Assembly: GCA_035048815.1 (NCBI GenBank) | Contig: JAUCBN010000012.1 | Span: 14,085,001-14,149,000 of the forward strand | Origin: Abelmoschus esculentus | Taxonomy: Eukaryota > Streptophyta > Magnoliopsida > Malvales > Malvaceae | Reading direction: 5' to 3' | DNA length: 64,000 nt | Part shown: piece after piece, positions 44,276 through 55,864 of the stretch | How positions within the stretch are numbered: position 1 is the stretch's first letter | Layout: the number at the start of each line of letters is the position of its first letter | Made by a program: the position numbers and the translations under genes | The notes under the pieces: generated by a model | What the model was told of the DNA's origin: nothing | Seen by the model: the letters and a program-made list of their open reading frames with translations, nothing else | Database searches by the model: none

Positions 44276-44439
44276 ATCAAAGAATGCGCGCTGAACGTAC
44301 TAATAGGATCAACGGCGCGCGATTATGACTTGCGAGACTCTTTTAGCATAAAAGCACGAGGGGGGACGTACCGACAATCCGAACCAAAAATTAACTAAAA
44401 ACATTAAAAAAAATAGAGGGATAAAACCGAGTAGAAAAA

Positions 44440-44558
44440 GGGGTGCAACACGAGGACTTCCCAGGAGGTCACCCATCCTAGTACTACTCTCGCCCAAGCA
44501 CGCTTGACTGCGGAGTTCTGATGGGATCCAGTGCATTAGTGCTGGTATGATCGCACCC
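44440..44558 (-). rRNA. 5S rRNA copy 158
   Basis: Variants T53C, C29T. Confidence 0.97.
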
Positions 44559-44721
44559 TTCAAGGAATGCGCGCTGAACGTACTAATAGTATCAACGGCG
44601 CGCGATTATGACTTGCGAGACTCTTTTAACATAAAAGCACGAGGGGGACGTACCGACAATCCAAACCAAAAATTAACTAAAAACATTAAAAAAAATAGAG
44701 GGATAAAACCGAGTCGAATAA

Positions 44722-44840
44722 GGGGTGCAACACGAGGACTTCCCAGGAGGTCACCCATCCTAGTACAACTCTCGCCCAAGCAAGCTTAACTGCGGAGTTC
44801 TGATGGGATCCGGTGCATTAGTGCTGGTATGATCGCACCC
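44722..44840 (-). rRNA. 5S rRNA copy 159, interrupted terminator
   Basis: Terminator TTATT; variants A74T, G58T. Confidence 0.96.
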
Positions 44841-45004
44841 GTCAAGGAATGCGCGCTGAACGTACTAATAGGATCAACGGCGCGCGATTATGACTTGCGA
44901 GACTCTTTTAACATAAAAGCACGAGGGGGACGTACCGACAATCCGAACCAAAAATTAACTAAAAATATTAAAAAAAAATAGAGGGATAAAACCGAGTCGA
45001 AAAA

Positions 45005-45123
45005 GGGGTGCAACACGGGGACTTCCCAGGAGGTCACCCATCCTAGTACTAATCTCGCCCAAGAACGCTTAACTGCGCAGTTCTGATGGGATCCGGTGCA
45101 TTAGTGCTGGTATGATCGCACCC
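45005..45123 (-). rRNA. 5S rRNA copy 160
   Basis: Variants T106C, G72T, G60T, C46G. Confidence 0.97.
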
Positions 45124-45289
45124 GTCAAGGAATGCGCGCTGAACGTACTAATAGGATCAACGGCGCGCGATTATGACTTGCGAGACTCTTTTAACATAAA
45201 AGCACGAGGGGGGACGTACCGACAATCCGAACCAAAAATTAACTACAAACATTAAAAAAAAAATAGAGGGATAAAACCGAGTCGAAAAA

Positions 45290-45408
45290 GGGGTGCAACA
45301 CGAGGACTTCCCAAGAGGTCACCCATCCTAGTACTACTCTCGCCCAAGCACGCTCAACTGCGGAGTTCTGATGGGATCCGGTGCATTAGAGCTGGTATGA
45401 TCGCACCC
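45290..45408 (-). rRNA. 5S rRNA copy 161
   Basis: Variants C95T, A54G, A19T. Confidence 0.97.
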
Positions 45409-45573
45409 GTCAAGGAATGCGCGCTGAACGTACTAATAGGAACAACGGCGCGCGATTATGACTTGCGAGACTCTTTTAATATAAAAGCACGAGGGGGGAC
45501 GTACCGACAATCCGAACCAAAAATTAACTAAAAACATTAAAAAAAAATAGAGGGATAAAACCGAGTCGAAAAA

Positions 45574-45692
45574 GAAGTGCAACACGAGGACTTCCTAGGA
45601 GGTCACCCATCCTAGTACTACTCTCGCCGAAGCACGCTTAACTGCGGAGTTTTGATGGGATCCGGTGCATTAGTGCTGGTATGATCGCACCC
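45574..45692 (-). rRNA. 5S rRNA copy 162
   Basis: Variants C118T, C117T, G97A, G64C, G41A. Confidence 0.97.
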
Positions 45693-45856
45693 GTTAAGGT
45701 ATGCGCGCTGAACGTACTAATAGGATCAACGGCGCGCAATTATGACTTGCGAGACTCTTTTAACATAAAAGCACGAGGGGGGACGTACCGACAATCCGAA
45801 CCAAAAATTAACTAAAAACATTAAAAAAAATAGAGGGATAAAACCGAGTCGAAAAA

Positions 45857-45975
45857 GGGGTGCAACACGAGGACTTCCCAGGAGGTCACCCATCCTAGTA
45901 CTACTCTCGCCCAAGAACGCTTGACTGCGGAGTTCTGATGGGATCCGGTGCATTAATGCTGGTATGATCGCACCC
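45857..45975 (-). rRNA. 5S rRNA copy 163
   Basis: Variants G60T, T53C, C20T. Confidence 0.97.
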
Positions 45976-46140
45976 ATCAAAGAATGCGCGCTGAACGTAC
46001 TAATAGGATCAACGGCGCGCGATTATGACTTGCGAGACTCTTTTAGCATAAAAGCACGATGGGGGACGTACCGACAATCCGAACCAAAAATTAACTAAAA
46101 ACATTAAAAAAAAATAGAGGGATAAAACCGAGTAGAAAAA

Positions 46141-46259
46141 GGGGTGCAACACGAGGACTTCCCAGGAGGTCACCCATCCTAGTACTACTCTCGCCCAAGC
46201 ACGCTTGACTGCGGAGTTCTGATGGGATCCGGTGCATTAGTGCTGGTATGATCGCACCC
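46141..46259 (-). rRNA. 5S rRNA copy 164
   Basis: Variant T53C. Confidence 0.97.
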
Positions 46260-46423
46260 TTCAAGCAATGCGCGCTGAACGTACTAATAGTATCAACGGC
46301 GCGCGATTATGACTTGCGAGACTCTTTTAACATAAAAGCACGAGGGGGACGTACCGACAATCCAAACCAAAAATTAACTAAAAACATTAAAAAAAAATAG
46401 AGGGATAAAACCGAGTCGAATAA

Positions 46424-46542
46424 GGGGTGCAACACGAGGACTTCCCAGGAGGTCACCCATCCTAGTACAACTCTCGCCCAAGCAAGCTTAACTGCGGAGT
46501 TCTGATGGGATCCGGTGCATTAGTGCTGGTATGATCGCACCC
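46424..46542 (-). rRNA. 5S rRNA copy 165, interrupted terminator
   Basis: Terminator TTATT; variants A74T, G58T. Confidence 0.96.
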
Positions 46543-46706
46543 GTCAAGGAATGCGCGCTGAACGTACTAATAGGATCAACGGCGCGCGATTATGACTTGC
46601 GAGACTCTTTTAACATAAAAGCACGAGGGGGACTTACCGACAATCCGAACCAAAAATTAACTAAAAACATTAAAAAAAAATAGAGGGATAAAACCGAGTC
46701 GAAAAA

Positions 46707-46822
46707 GGGGTGCAACACGATGACTTCCCAAGAGATCACCCATCGTACTACTCTCGCCCAAGCACGCTTAACTGCAGAGTTCTGATGGGATCCGGTGCAT
46801 TAGTGCTGGTATGATCGCACCC
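46707..46822 (-). rRNA. 5S rRNA copy 166 (116 nt), C-box deletion, probable pseudogene
   Basis: Nt 79-81 are deleted at the 5' edge of the C box; C95T and C91T also fall in the C box; further C105A, C47T. Same form as copies 210 and 213. Confidence 0.92.
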
Positions 46823-46985
46823 GTCAAGGAATGCGCGCTGAACGTACTAATAGGATCAACGGCGCGCGATTATGACTTGCGAGACTCTTTTAACATAAAA
46901 GCACGAGGGGGACGTACCGACAATCCGAACCAAAAATTAACTAAAAACATTAAAAAAAATAGAGGGATAAAACCGAGTCGAAAAA

Positions 46986-47104
46986 GGGGTGCAACACGAG
47001 GACTTCCCAGGAGGTCACCCATCCTAGTACTACTCTCGCCCAGGCACGCTTAACTGCAGAGTTCTGATGGGTTCCGATGCATTAGTGCTGGTATGATCGC
47101 ACCC
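46986..47104 (-). rRNA. 5S rRNA copy 167
   Basis: Variants T62C, C47T, T33A, C28T. Confidence 0.97.
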
Positions 47105-47267
47105 GTTAAGGAATGCGCGCTGAACGTACTAATAGGATCAACGACGCGCGATTATGACTTGCGAGACTCTTTTAACATAAAAGCACGAGGGGGACGTACC
47201 GACAATCCGAACCAAAAATTAACTAAAAACATTAAAAAAAATAGAGGGATAAAACCGAGTCGAAAAA

Positions 47268-47386
47268 AGGGTGCAACACGAGGACTTCCCAGGAGGTCAC
47301 CCATCCTAGTACTACTCTCGCCCACGCACGCTTAACTGCAACGTTCTGATGGGATCCGGTGCATTAGTGCTGGTATGATCGCACCC
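47268..47386 (-). rRNA. 5S rRNA copy 168
   Basis: Variants C119T, T62G, C47T, C46T, T45G; partner of copy 136. Confidence 0.97.
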
Positions 47387-47551
47387 GTCAAGGAATGCAC
47401 GCTGAACGTACTAATAGGATCAACGGCGCGCGATTACGACTTGCGAGACTCTTTTAACATAAAAGCACGAGGGGGGACGTACCGACAATCCGAACCAAAA
47501 ATTAACTAAAAACATTAAAAAAAAATAGAGGGATAAAACCGAGTCGAAAAA

Positions 47552-47670
47552 GGGGTGCAACACGAGGACTTCCCAAGAGGTCACCCATCCTAGTACTACT
47601 CTCGCCCAAGCACGCTTAACTGCGGAGTTCTGATGGGATCCGGTGCATTAGAGCTGGTATGATCGCACCC
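47552..47670 (-). rRNA. 5S rRNA copy 169
   Basis: Variants C95T, A19T; partner of copy 137. Confidence 0.97.
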
Positions 47671-47834
47671 GTCAAGGAATGCGCGCTGAACGTACTAATA
47701 GGAACAACGGCGCGCGATTATGACTTGCGAGACTCTTTTAACATAAAAGCACGAGGGGGGACGTACCGACAATCCGAACCAAAAATTAACTAAAAACATT
47801 AAAAAAAATAGAGAGATAAAACCGAGTCGAAAAA

Positions 47835-47953
47835 GAAGTTCAACACGAGGACTTCCTAGGAGGTCACCCATCCTAGTACTACTCTCGCCCAAGCACGCTT
47901 AACTGCGGAGTTTTGATGGGATCCGGTGCATTAGTGCTGGTATGATCGCACCC
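47835..47953 (-). rRNA. 5S rRNA copy 170
   Basis: Variants C118T, C117T, C114A, G97A, G41A; partner of copy 138. Confidence 0.96.
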
Positions 47954-48118
47954 GTCAAGGAATGCGCGCTGAACGTACTAATAGGATCAACGGCGCGCGA
48001 TTATGACTTGCGAGACTCTTTTAACATAAAAGCACGAGGGGGGACGTACCGACAATCCGAACCAAAAATTAACTAAAAACATTAAAAAAAAATAGAGGGA
48101 TAAAACCGAGTCGAAAAA

Positions 48119-48237
48119 GGGGTGCAACACGAGGACTTCCCAGGAGGTCACCCATCCTAGTACTACTCTCGCCCAAGCACGCTTAACTGCAGAGTTCTGA
48201 TGGGATCCGGTGCATTAGTGCTGGTATAATCGCACCC
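48119..48237 (-). rRNA. 5S rRNA copy 171
   Basis: Variants C47T, C10T; partner of copy 139. Confidence 0.97.
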
Positions 48238-48400
48238 GTTAAGGAATGCGCGCTGAACGTACTAATAGGATCAACGACGCGCGATTATGACTTGCGAGAC
48301 TCTTTTAACATAAAAGCACGAGGGGGACGTACCGACAATCCGAACCAAAAATTAACTAAAAACAATAAAAAAAATAGAGGGATAAAACCGAGTCGAAAAA

Positions 48401-48519
48401 AGGGTGCAACACGAGGACTTCCCAGGAGGTCACGCATCCTAGTACTACTCTCGCCCACGCACGCTTAACTGCAACGTTCTGATGGGATCCGGTGCATTAG
48501 TGCTGGTATGATCGCACCC
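48401..48519 (-). rRNA. 5S rRNA copy 172
   Basis: Variants C119T, G86C, T62G, C47T, C46T, T45G; partner of copy 140. Confidence 0.96.
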
Positions 48520-48683
48520 GTCAAGGAATGCACGCTGAACGTACTAATAGGATCAACGGCGCGCGATTACGACTTGCGAGACTCTTTTAACATAAAAGCA
48601 CGAGGGGGGACGTACCGACAATCCGAACCAAAAATTAACTAAAAACATTAAAAAAAATAGAGGGATAAAACCGAGTCGAAAAA

Positions 48684-48802
48684 GGGGTGCAACACGAGGA
48701 CTTCCCAAGAGGTCACCCATCCTAGTACTACTCTCGCCCAAGCACGCTTAACTACGGAGTTCTGATGGGATCCGGTGCATTAGAGCTGGTATGATCGCAC
48801 CC
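48684..48802 (-). rRNA. 5S rRNA copy 173
   Basis: Variants C95T, C49T, A19T. Confidence 0.97.
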
Positions 48803-48966
48803 GTCAAGGAATGCGCGCTGAACGTACTAATAGGAACAACGGCGCGCGATTATGACTTGCGAGACTCTTTTAACATAAAAGCACGAGGGGGGACGTACCG
48901 ACAATCCGAACCAAAAATTAACTAAAAATATTAAAAAAAATAGAGAGATAAAACCGAGTCGAAAAA

Positions 48967-49085
48967 GAAGTGCAACACGAGGACTTCCTAGGAGGTCACC
49001 CATCCTAGTACTACTCTCGCCCAAGCACGCTTAACTGCGGAGTTTTGATGGGATCCGGTGCATTAGTGCTGGTATGATCGCACCC
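48967..49085 (-). rRNA. 5S rRNA copy 174
   Basis: Variants C118T, C117T, G97A, G41A; partner of copy 142. Confidence 0.97.
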
Positions 49086-49249
49086 GTTAAGGAATGCGCG
49101 CTGAACGTACTAATAGGATCAACGGCGCGCGATTATGACTTGCGAGACTCTTTTAACATAAAAGCACGAGGGGGGACGTACCGACAATCCGAACCAAAAA
49201 TTAACTAAAAACATTAAAAAAAATAGAGGGATAAAACCGAGTCGAAAAA

Positions 49250-49368
49250 GGGGTGCAACACGAGGACTTCCCAGGAGGTCACCCATCCTAGTACTACTCT
49301 CGCCCAAGCACGCTTAACTACGGAATTCTGATGTGATCCGGTGCATTAGTGCTGGTATGATCACACCC
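49250..49368 (-). rRNA. 5S rRNA copy 175
   Basis: Variants C49T, C44T, C35A, C6T; partner of copy 143. Confidence 0.97.
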
Positions 49369-49507
49369 ATCAAGGAATGCGCACTGAACGTACTAATAGG
49401 ATGAACGGCGCGCGATTATGACTTGCGAGACTCTTTTAGCATAAAAGCACGAGGGGGGACGTACCGACAATCCGAACCAAAAATTAACTAAAAACCGAGT
49501 CGAAAAA

Positions 49508-49626
49508 GGGGTGCAACACGAGGACTTCCCAGGAGGTCACCCATCCTAGTACTACTCTCGCCCAAGCACGCTTGACTGCGGAGTTCTGATGGGATCCAGT
49601 GCATTAGTGCTGGTATGATCGCACCC
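49508..49626 (-). rRNA. 5S rRNA copy 176
   Basis: Variants T53C, C29T; the 26-bp downstream spacer deletion of copy 144 is present here too. Confidence 0.97.
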
Positions 49627-49789
49627 TTCAAGGAATGCGCGCTGAACGTACTAATAGTATCAACGGCGCGCGATTATGACTTGCGAGACTCTTTTAACAT
49701 AAAAGCACGAGGGGGACGTACCGACAATCCAAACCAAAAATTAACTAAAAACATTAAAAAAAATAGAGGGATAAAACCGAGTCGAATAA

Positions 49790-49908
49790 GGGGTGCAACA
49801 CGAGGACTTCCCAGGAGGTCACCCATCCTAGTACAACTCTCGCCCAAGCAAGCTTAACTGCGGAGTTCTGATGGGATCCGGTGCATTAGTGCTGGTATGA
49901 TCGCACCC
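49790..49908 (-). rRNA. 5S rRNA copy 177, interrupted terminator
   Basis: Terminator TTATT; variants A74T, G58T. Confidence 0.96.
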
Positions 49909-50071
49909 GTCAAGGAATGCGCGCTGAACGTACTAATAGGATCAACGACGCGCGATTATGACTTGCGAGACTCTTTTAACATAAAAGCACGAGGGGGACG
50001 TACCGACAATCCGAACCAAAAATTAACTAAAAACATTAAAAAAAATAGAGGGATAAAACCGAGTCGAAAAA

Positions 50072-50190
50072 GGGGTGCAACACGGGGACTTCCCAGGAGG
50101 TCACCCATCCTAGTACTAATCTCGCCCAAGCACGCTTGACTGCAGAGTTCTGATGGGATCCGGTGCATTAGTGCTGGTATGATCGCACCC
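50072..50190 (-). rRNA. 5S rRNA copy 178
   Basis: Variants T106C, G72T, T53C, C47T; partner of copy 146. Confidence 0.97.
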
Positions 50191-50355
50191 GTCAAGGAAT
50201 GCGCGCTGAACGTACTAATAGGATCAACGGCGCGCGATTATGACTTGCGAGACTCTTTTAACATAAAAGCACGAGGGGGGACGTACCGACAATCCGAATC
50301 AAAAATTAACTAAAAACATTAAAAAAAAATAGAGGGATAAAACCGAGTCGAAAAA

Positions 50356-50474
50356 GGGGTGCAACACGAGGACTTCCCAGGAGGTCACCCATCCTAGTAC
50401 TACTCTCGCCCAAGCACGCTTCACTGCGGAGTTCTGATGGGACCCGGTGCATTAGTGCTGGTATGATCGCACCC
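50356..50474 (-). rRNA. 5S rRNA copy 179
   Basis: Variants T53G, A32G. Confidence 0.97.
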
Positions 50475-50640
50475 GTTAAGGAATGCGCGCTGAACGTACT
50501 AATAGGATCAACGGCGCGCGATTATGACTTGCGAGACTCTTTTAACATAAAAGCACGAGGGGGGACGTACCGACAATCCGAACCAAAAATTAACTAAAAA
50601 CATTAAAAAAAAAATAGAGGGATAAAACCGAGTCGAAAAA

Positions 50641-50759
50641 GGGGTGCAACACGAGGACTTCCCAGGAGGTCACCCATCCTAGTACTACTCTCGCCCAAGA
50701 ACGCTTAACTGCAGAGTTCTGATGGGACCCGATGCATTAGTGCTGGTATGATCGCACCC
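50641..50759 (-). rRNA. 5S rRNA copy 180
   Basis: Variants G60T, C47T, A32G, C28T. Confidence 0.97.
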
Positions 50760-50925
50760 GTCAAGGAATGCGCGCTGAACGTACTAATAGGATCAACGAC
50801 GCGCGATTATGACTTGCGAGACTCTTTTAACATAAAAGCACGAGGGGGGACGTACCGACAATCCGAACCAAAAATTAACTACAAACATTAAAAAAAAAAT
50901 AGAGGGATAAAACCGAGTCGAAAGA

Positions 50926-51044
50926 GGGGTGCAACACGAGGACTTCCCAAGAGGTCACCCATCCTAGTACTACTCTCGCCCAAGCACGCTCAACTGCGGA
51001 GTTCTGATGGGATCCGGTGCATTAGAGCTGGTATGATCGCACCC
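50926..51044 (-). rRNA. 5S rRNA copy 181, interrupted terminator
   Basis: The gene is followed by TCTTT instead of T5; variants C95T, A54G, A19T. Confidence 0.96.
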
Positions 51045-51209
51045 GTCAAGGAATGCGCGCTGAACGTACTAATAGGAACAACGGCGCGCGATTATGACTT
51101 GCGAGACTCTTTTAACATAAAAGCACGAGGGGGGACGTACCGACAATCCGAACCAAAAATTAACTAAAAACATTAAAAAAAAATAGAGGGATAAAACCGA
51201 GTCGAAAAA

Positions 51210-51328
51210 GAAGTGCAACACGAGGACTTCCTAGGAGGTCACCCATCCTAGTACTACTCTCGCCGAAGCACGCTTAACTGCGGAGTTTTGATGGGATCCG
51301 GTGCATTAGTGCTGGTATGATCGCACCC
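51210..51328 (-). rRNA. 5S rRNA copy 182
   Basis: Variants C118T, C117T, G97A, G64C, G41A. Confidence 0.97.
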
Positions 51329-51492
51329 GTTAAGGTATGCGCGCTGAACGTACTAATAGGATCAACGGCGCGCGATTATGACTTGCGAGACTCTTTTAAC
51401 ATAAAAGCACGAGGGGGGACGTACCGACAATCCGAACCAAAAATTAACTAAAAACATTAAAAAAAATAGAGGGATAAAACCGAGTCGAAAAA

Positions 51493-51611
51493 GGGGTGCA
51501 ACACGAGGACTTCCCAGGAGGTCACCCATCCTAGTACTACTCTCGCCCAAGAACGCTTGACTGCGGAGTTCTGATGGGATCCGGTGCATTAATGCTGGTA
51601 TGATCGCACCC
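51493..51611 (-). rRNA. 5S rRNA copy 183
   Basis: Variants G60T, T53C, C20T. Confidence 0.97.
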
Positions 51612-51775
51612 ATCAAAGAATGCGCGCTGAACGTACTAATAGGATCAACGGCGCGCGATTATGACTTGCGAGACTCTTTTAGCATAAAAGCACGAGGGGG
51701 GACGTACCGACAATCCGAACCAAAAATTAACTAAAAACATTAAAAAAAATAGAGGGATAAAACCGAGTAGAAAAA

Positions 51776-51894
51776 GGGGTGCAACACGAGGACTTCCCAG
51801 GAGGTCACCCATCCTAGTACTACTCTCGCCCAAGCACGCTTGACTGCGGAGTTCTGATGGGATCCAGTGCATTAGTGCTGGTATGATCGCACCC
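51776..51894 (-). rRNA. 5S rRNA copy 184
   Basis: Variants T53C, C29T; matches copy 158, not copy 152, so the 32-unit match ends here. Confidence 0.97.
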
Positions 51895-52058
51895 TTCAAG
51901 GAATGCGCGCTGAACGTACTAATAGTATCAACGGCGCGCGATTATGACTTGCGAGACTCTTTTAACATAAAAGCACGAGGGGGACGTACCGACAATCCAA
52001 ACCAAAAATTAACTAAAAACATTAAAAAAAAATAGAGGGATAAAACCGAGTCGAATAA

Positions 52059-52177
52059 GGGGTGCAACACGAGGACTTCCCAGGAGGTCACCCATCCTAG
52101 TACAACTCTCGCCCAAGCAAGCTTAACTGCGGAGTTCTGATGGGATCCGGTGCATTAGTGCTGGTATGATCGCACCC
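52059..52177 (-). rRNA. 5S rRNA copy 185, interrupted terminator
   Basis: Terminator TTATT; variants A74T, G58T. Confidence 0.96.
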
Positions 52178-52341
52178 GTCAAGGAATGCGCGCTGAACGT
52201 ACTAATAGGATCAACGGCGCGCGATTATGACTTGCGAGACTCTTTTAACATAAAAGCACGAGGGGGACGTACCGACAATCCGAACCAAAAATTAACTAAA
52301 AACATTAAAAAAAAATAGAGGGATAAAACCGAGTCGAAAAA

Positions 52342-52460
52342 GGGGTGCAACACGGGGACTTCCCAGGAGGTCACCCATCCTAGTACTAATCTCGCCCAAG
52401 AACGCTTAACTGCGCAGTTCTGATGGGATCCGGTGCATTAGTGCTGGTATGATCGCACCC
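52342..52460 (-). rRNA. 5S rRNA copy 186
   Basis: Variants T106C, G72T, G60T, C46G; as copy 160. Confidence 0.97.
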
Positions 52461-52626
52461 GTCAAGGAATGCGCGCTGAACGTACTAATAGGATCAACGG
52501 CGCGCGATTATGACTTGCGAGACTCTTTTAACATAAAAGCACGAGGGGGGACGTACCGACAATCCGAACCAAAAATTAACTACAAACATTAAAAAAAAAA
52601 TAGAGGGATAAAACCGAGTCGAAAAA

Positions 52627-52745
52627 GGGGTGCAACACGAGGACTTCCCAAGAGGTTACCCATCCTAGTACTACTCTCGCCCAAGCACGCTCAACTGCGG
52701 AGTTCTGATGGGATCCGGTGCATTAGAGCTGGTATGATCGCACCC
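52627..52745 (-). rRNA. 5S rRNA copy 187
   Basis: Variants C95T, G89A, A54G, A19T. Confidence 0.97.
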
Positions 52746-52909
52746 GTCAAGGAATGCGCGCTGAACGTACTAATAGGAACAACGGCGCGCGATTATGACT
52801 TGCGAGACTCTTTTAATATAAAAGCACGAGGGGGGACGTACCGACAATCCGAACCAAAAATTAACTAAAAACATTAAAAAAAATAGAGGGATAAAACCGA
52901 GTCGAAAAA

Positions 52910-53028
52910 GAAGTGCAACACGAGGACTTCCTAGGAGGTCACCCATCCTAGTACTACTCTCGCCGAAGCACGCTTAACTGCGGAGTTTTGATGGGATCCG
53001 GTGCATTAGTGCTGGTATGATCGCACCC
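52910..53028 (-). rRNA. 5S rRNA copy 188
   Basis: Variants C118T, C117T, G97A, G64C, G41A. Confidence 0.97.
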
Positions 53029-53192
53029 GTTAAGGTATGCGCGCTGAACGTACTAATAGGATCAACGGCGCGCAATTATGACTTGCGAGACTCTTTTAAC
53101 ATAAAAGCACGAGGGGGGACGTACCGACAATCCGAACCAAAAATTAACTAAAAACATTAAAAAAAATAGAGGGATAAAACCGAGTCGAAAAA

Positions 53193-53311
53193 GGGGTGCA
53201 ACACGAGGACTTCCCAGGAGGTCACCCATCCTAGTACTACTCTCGCCCAAGAACGCTTGACTGCGGAGTTCTGATGGGATCCGGTGCATTAATGCTGGTA
53301 TGATCGCACCC
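53193..53311 (-). rRNA. 5S rRNA copy 189
   Basis: Variants G60T, T53C, C20T. Confidence 0.97.
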
Positions 53312-53476
53312 ATCAAAGAATGCGCGCTGAACGTACTAATAGGATCAACGGCGCGCGATTATGACTTGCGAGACTCTTTTAGCATAAAATCACGAGGGGG
53401 GACGTACCGACAATCCGAACCAAAAATTAACTAAAAACATTAAAAAAAAATAGAGGGATAAAACCGAGTAGAAAAA

Positions 53477-53595
53477 GGGGTGCAACACGAGGACTTCCCA
53501 GGAGGTCACCCATCCTAGTACTACTCTCGCCCAAGAACGCTTGACTGCGGAGTTCTGATGGGATCCAGTGCATTAGTGCTGGTATGATCGCACCC
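53477..53595 (-). rRNA. 5S rRNA copy 190
   Basis: Variants G60T, T53C, C29T. Confidence 0.97.
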
Positions 53596-53758
53596 TTCAA
53601 GGAATGCGCGCTGAACGTACTAATAGTATCAACGGCGCGCGATTATGACTTGCGAGACTCTTTTAACATAAAAGCACGAGGGGGACGTACCGACAATCCA
53701 AACCAAAAATTAACTAAAAACATTAAAAAAAATAGAGGGATAAAACCGAGTCGAATAA

Positions 53759-53877
53759 GGGGTGCAACACGAGGACTTCCCAGGAGGTCACCCATCCTAG
53801 TACAACTCTCGCCCAAGCAAGCTTAACTGCGGAGTTCTGATGGGATCCGGTGCATTAGTGCTGGTATGATCGCACCC
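53759..53877 (-). rRNA. 5S rRNA copy 191, interrupted terminator
   Basis: Terminator TTATT; variants A74T, G58T; partner of copy 177. Confidence 0.96.
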
Positions 53878-54040
53878 GTCAAGGAATGCGCGCTGAACGT
53901 ACTAATAGGATCAACGACGCGCGATTATGACTTGCGAGACTCTTTTAACATAAAAGCACGAGGGGGACGTACCGACAATCCGAACCAAAAATTAACTAAA
54001 AACATTAAAAAAAATAGAGGGATAAAACCGAGTCGAAAAA

Positions 54041-54159
54041 GGGGTGCAACACGGGGACTTCCCAGGAGGTCACCCATCCTAGTACTAATCTCGCCCAAGC
54101 ACGCTTGACTGCAGAGTTCTGATGGGATCCGGTGCATTAGTGCTGGTATGATCGCACCC
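54041..54159 (-). rRNA. 5S rRNA copy 192
   Basis: Variants T106C, G72T, T53C, C47T. Confidence 0.97.
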
Positions 54160-54324
54160 GTCAAGGAATGCGCGCTGAACGTACTAATAGGATCAACGGC
54201 GCGCGATTATGACTTGCGAGACTCTTTTAACATAAAAGCACGAGGGGGGACGTACCGACAATCCGAATCAAAAATTAACTAAAAACATTAAAAAAAAATA
54301 GAGGGATAAAACCGAGTCGAAAAA

Positions 54325-54443
54325 GGGGTGCAACACGAGGACTTCCCAGGAGGTCACCCATCCTAGTACTACTCTCGCCCAAGCACGCTTCACTGCGGAG
54401 TTCTGATGGGACCCGGTGCATTAGTGCTAGTATGATCGCACCC
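54325..54443 (-). rRNA. 5S rRNA copy 193
   Basis: Variants T53G, A32G, C15T. Confidence 0.97.
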
Positions 54444-54609
54444 GTTAAGGAATGCGCGCTGAACGTACTAATAGGATCAACGGCGCGCGATTATGACTTG
54501 CGAGACTCTTTTAACATAAAAGCACGAGGGGGGACGTACCGACAATCCGAACCAAAAATTAACTAAAAACATTAAAAAAAAAATAGAGGGATAAAACCGA
54601 GTCGAAAAA

Positions 54610-54728
54610 GGGGTGCAACACGAGGACTTCCCAGGAGGTCACCCATCCTAGTACTACTCTCGCCCAAGAACGCTTAACTGCAGAGTTCTGATGGGACCCG
54701 ATGCATTAGTGCTGGTATGATCGCACCC
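54610..54728 (-). rRNA. 5S rRNA copy 194
   Basis: Variants G60T, C47T, A32G, C28T. Confidence 0.97.
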
Positions 54729-54894
54729 GTCAAGGAATGCGCGCTGAACGTACTAATAGGATCAACGACGCGCGATTATGACTTGCGAGACTCTTTTAAC
54801 ATAAAAGCACGAGGGGGGACGTACCGACAATCCGAACCAAAAATTAACTACAAACATTAAAAAAAAAATAGAGGGATAAAACCGAGTCGAAAGA

Positions 54895-55013
54895 GGGGTG
54901 CAACACGAGGACTTCCCAAGAGGTCACCCATCCTAGTACTACTCTCGCCCAAGCACGCTCAACTGCGGAGTTCTGATGGGATCCGGTGCATTAGAGCTGG
55001 TATGATCGCACCC
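54895..55013 (-). rRNA. 5S rRNA copy 195, interrupted terminator
   Basis: TCTTT after the gene, as copy 181; variants C95T, A54G, A19T. Confidence 0.96.
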
Positions 55014-55178
55014 GTCAAGGAATGCGCGCTGAACGTACTAATAGGAACAACGGCGCGCGATTATGACTTGCGAGACTCTTTTAACATAAAAGCACGAGGG
55101 GGGACGTACCGACAATCCGAACCAAAAATTAACTAAAAACATTAAAAAAAAATAGAGGGATAAAACCGAGTCGAAAAA

Positions 55179-55298
55179 GAAGTGCAACACGAGGACTTCC
55201 TAGGAGGTCACCCATCCTAGTACTACTCTCGCCGAAGCACGCTTAACTGCGGAGTTTTTGATGGGATCCGGTGCATTAGTGCTGGTATGATCGCACCC
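55179..55298 (-). rRNA. 5S rRNA copy 196 (120 nt)
   Basis: One extra A in RNA sense near nt 41-44, not seen in its partner copy 182; variants C118T, C117T, G97A, G64C, G41A. Confidence 0.95.
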
Positions 55299-55462
55299 GT
55301 TAAGGTATGCGCGCTGAACGTACTAATAGGATCAACGGCGCGCGATTATGACTTGCGAGACTCTTTTAACATAAAAGCACGAGGGGGGACGTACCGACAA
55401 TCCGAACCAAAAATTAACTAAAAACATTAAAAAAAATAGAGGGATAAAACCGAGTCGAAAAA

Positions 55463-55581
55463 GGGGTGCAACACGAGGACTTCCCAGGAGGTCACCCATC
55501 CTAGTACTACTCTCGCCCAAGAACGCTTGACTGCGGAGTTCTGATGGGATCCGGTGCATTAATGCTGGTATGATCGCACCC
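55463..55581 (-). rRNA. 5S rRNA copy 197
   Basis: Variants G60T, T53C, C20T. Confidence 0.97.
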
Positions 55582-55745
55582 ATCAAAGAATGCGCGCTGA
55601 ACGTACTAATAGGATCAACGGCGCGCGATTATGACTTGCGAGACTCTTTTAGCATAAAAGCACGAGGGGGGACGTACCGACAATCCGAACCAAAAATTAA
55701 CTAAAAACATTAAAAAAAATAGAGGGATAAAACCGAGTAGAAAAA

Positions 55746-55864
55746 GGGGTGCAACACGAGGACTTCCCAGGAGGTCACCCATCCTAGTACTACTCTCGCC
55801 CAAGCACGCTTGACTGCGGAGTTCTGATGGGATCCAGTGCATTAGTGCTGGTATGATCGCACCC
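55746..55864 (-). rRNA. 5S rRNA copy 198
   Basis: Variants T53C, C29T. Confidence 0.97.

Larger units (their letters stand above)
41032..44439 (-). repeat. 6-unit tandem duplication (1704-bp offset)
   Basis: Copies 147-151 match copies 153-157. Units 146 and 152, which precede each set, share G72T, T53C and C47T. Confidence 0.85.
47268..51611 (-). repeat. 32-unit-offset block, second copy
   Basis: Copies 168-183, with the same 26-bp spacer deletion near 49493 as its partner. Confidence 0.9.
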
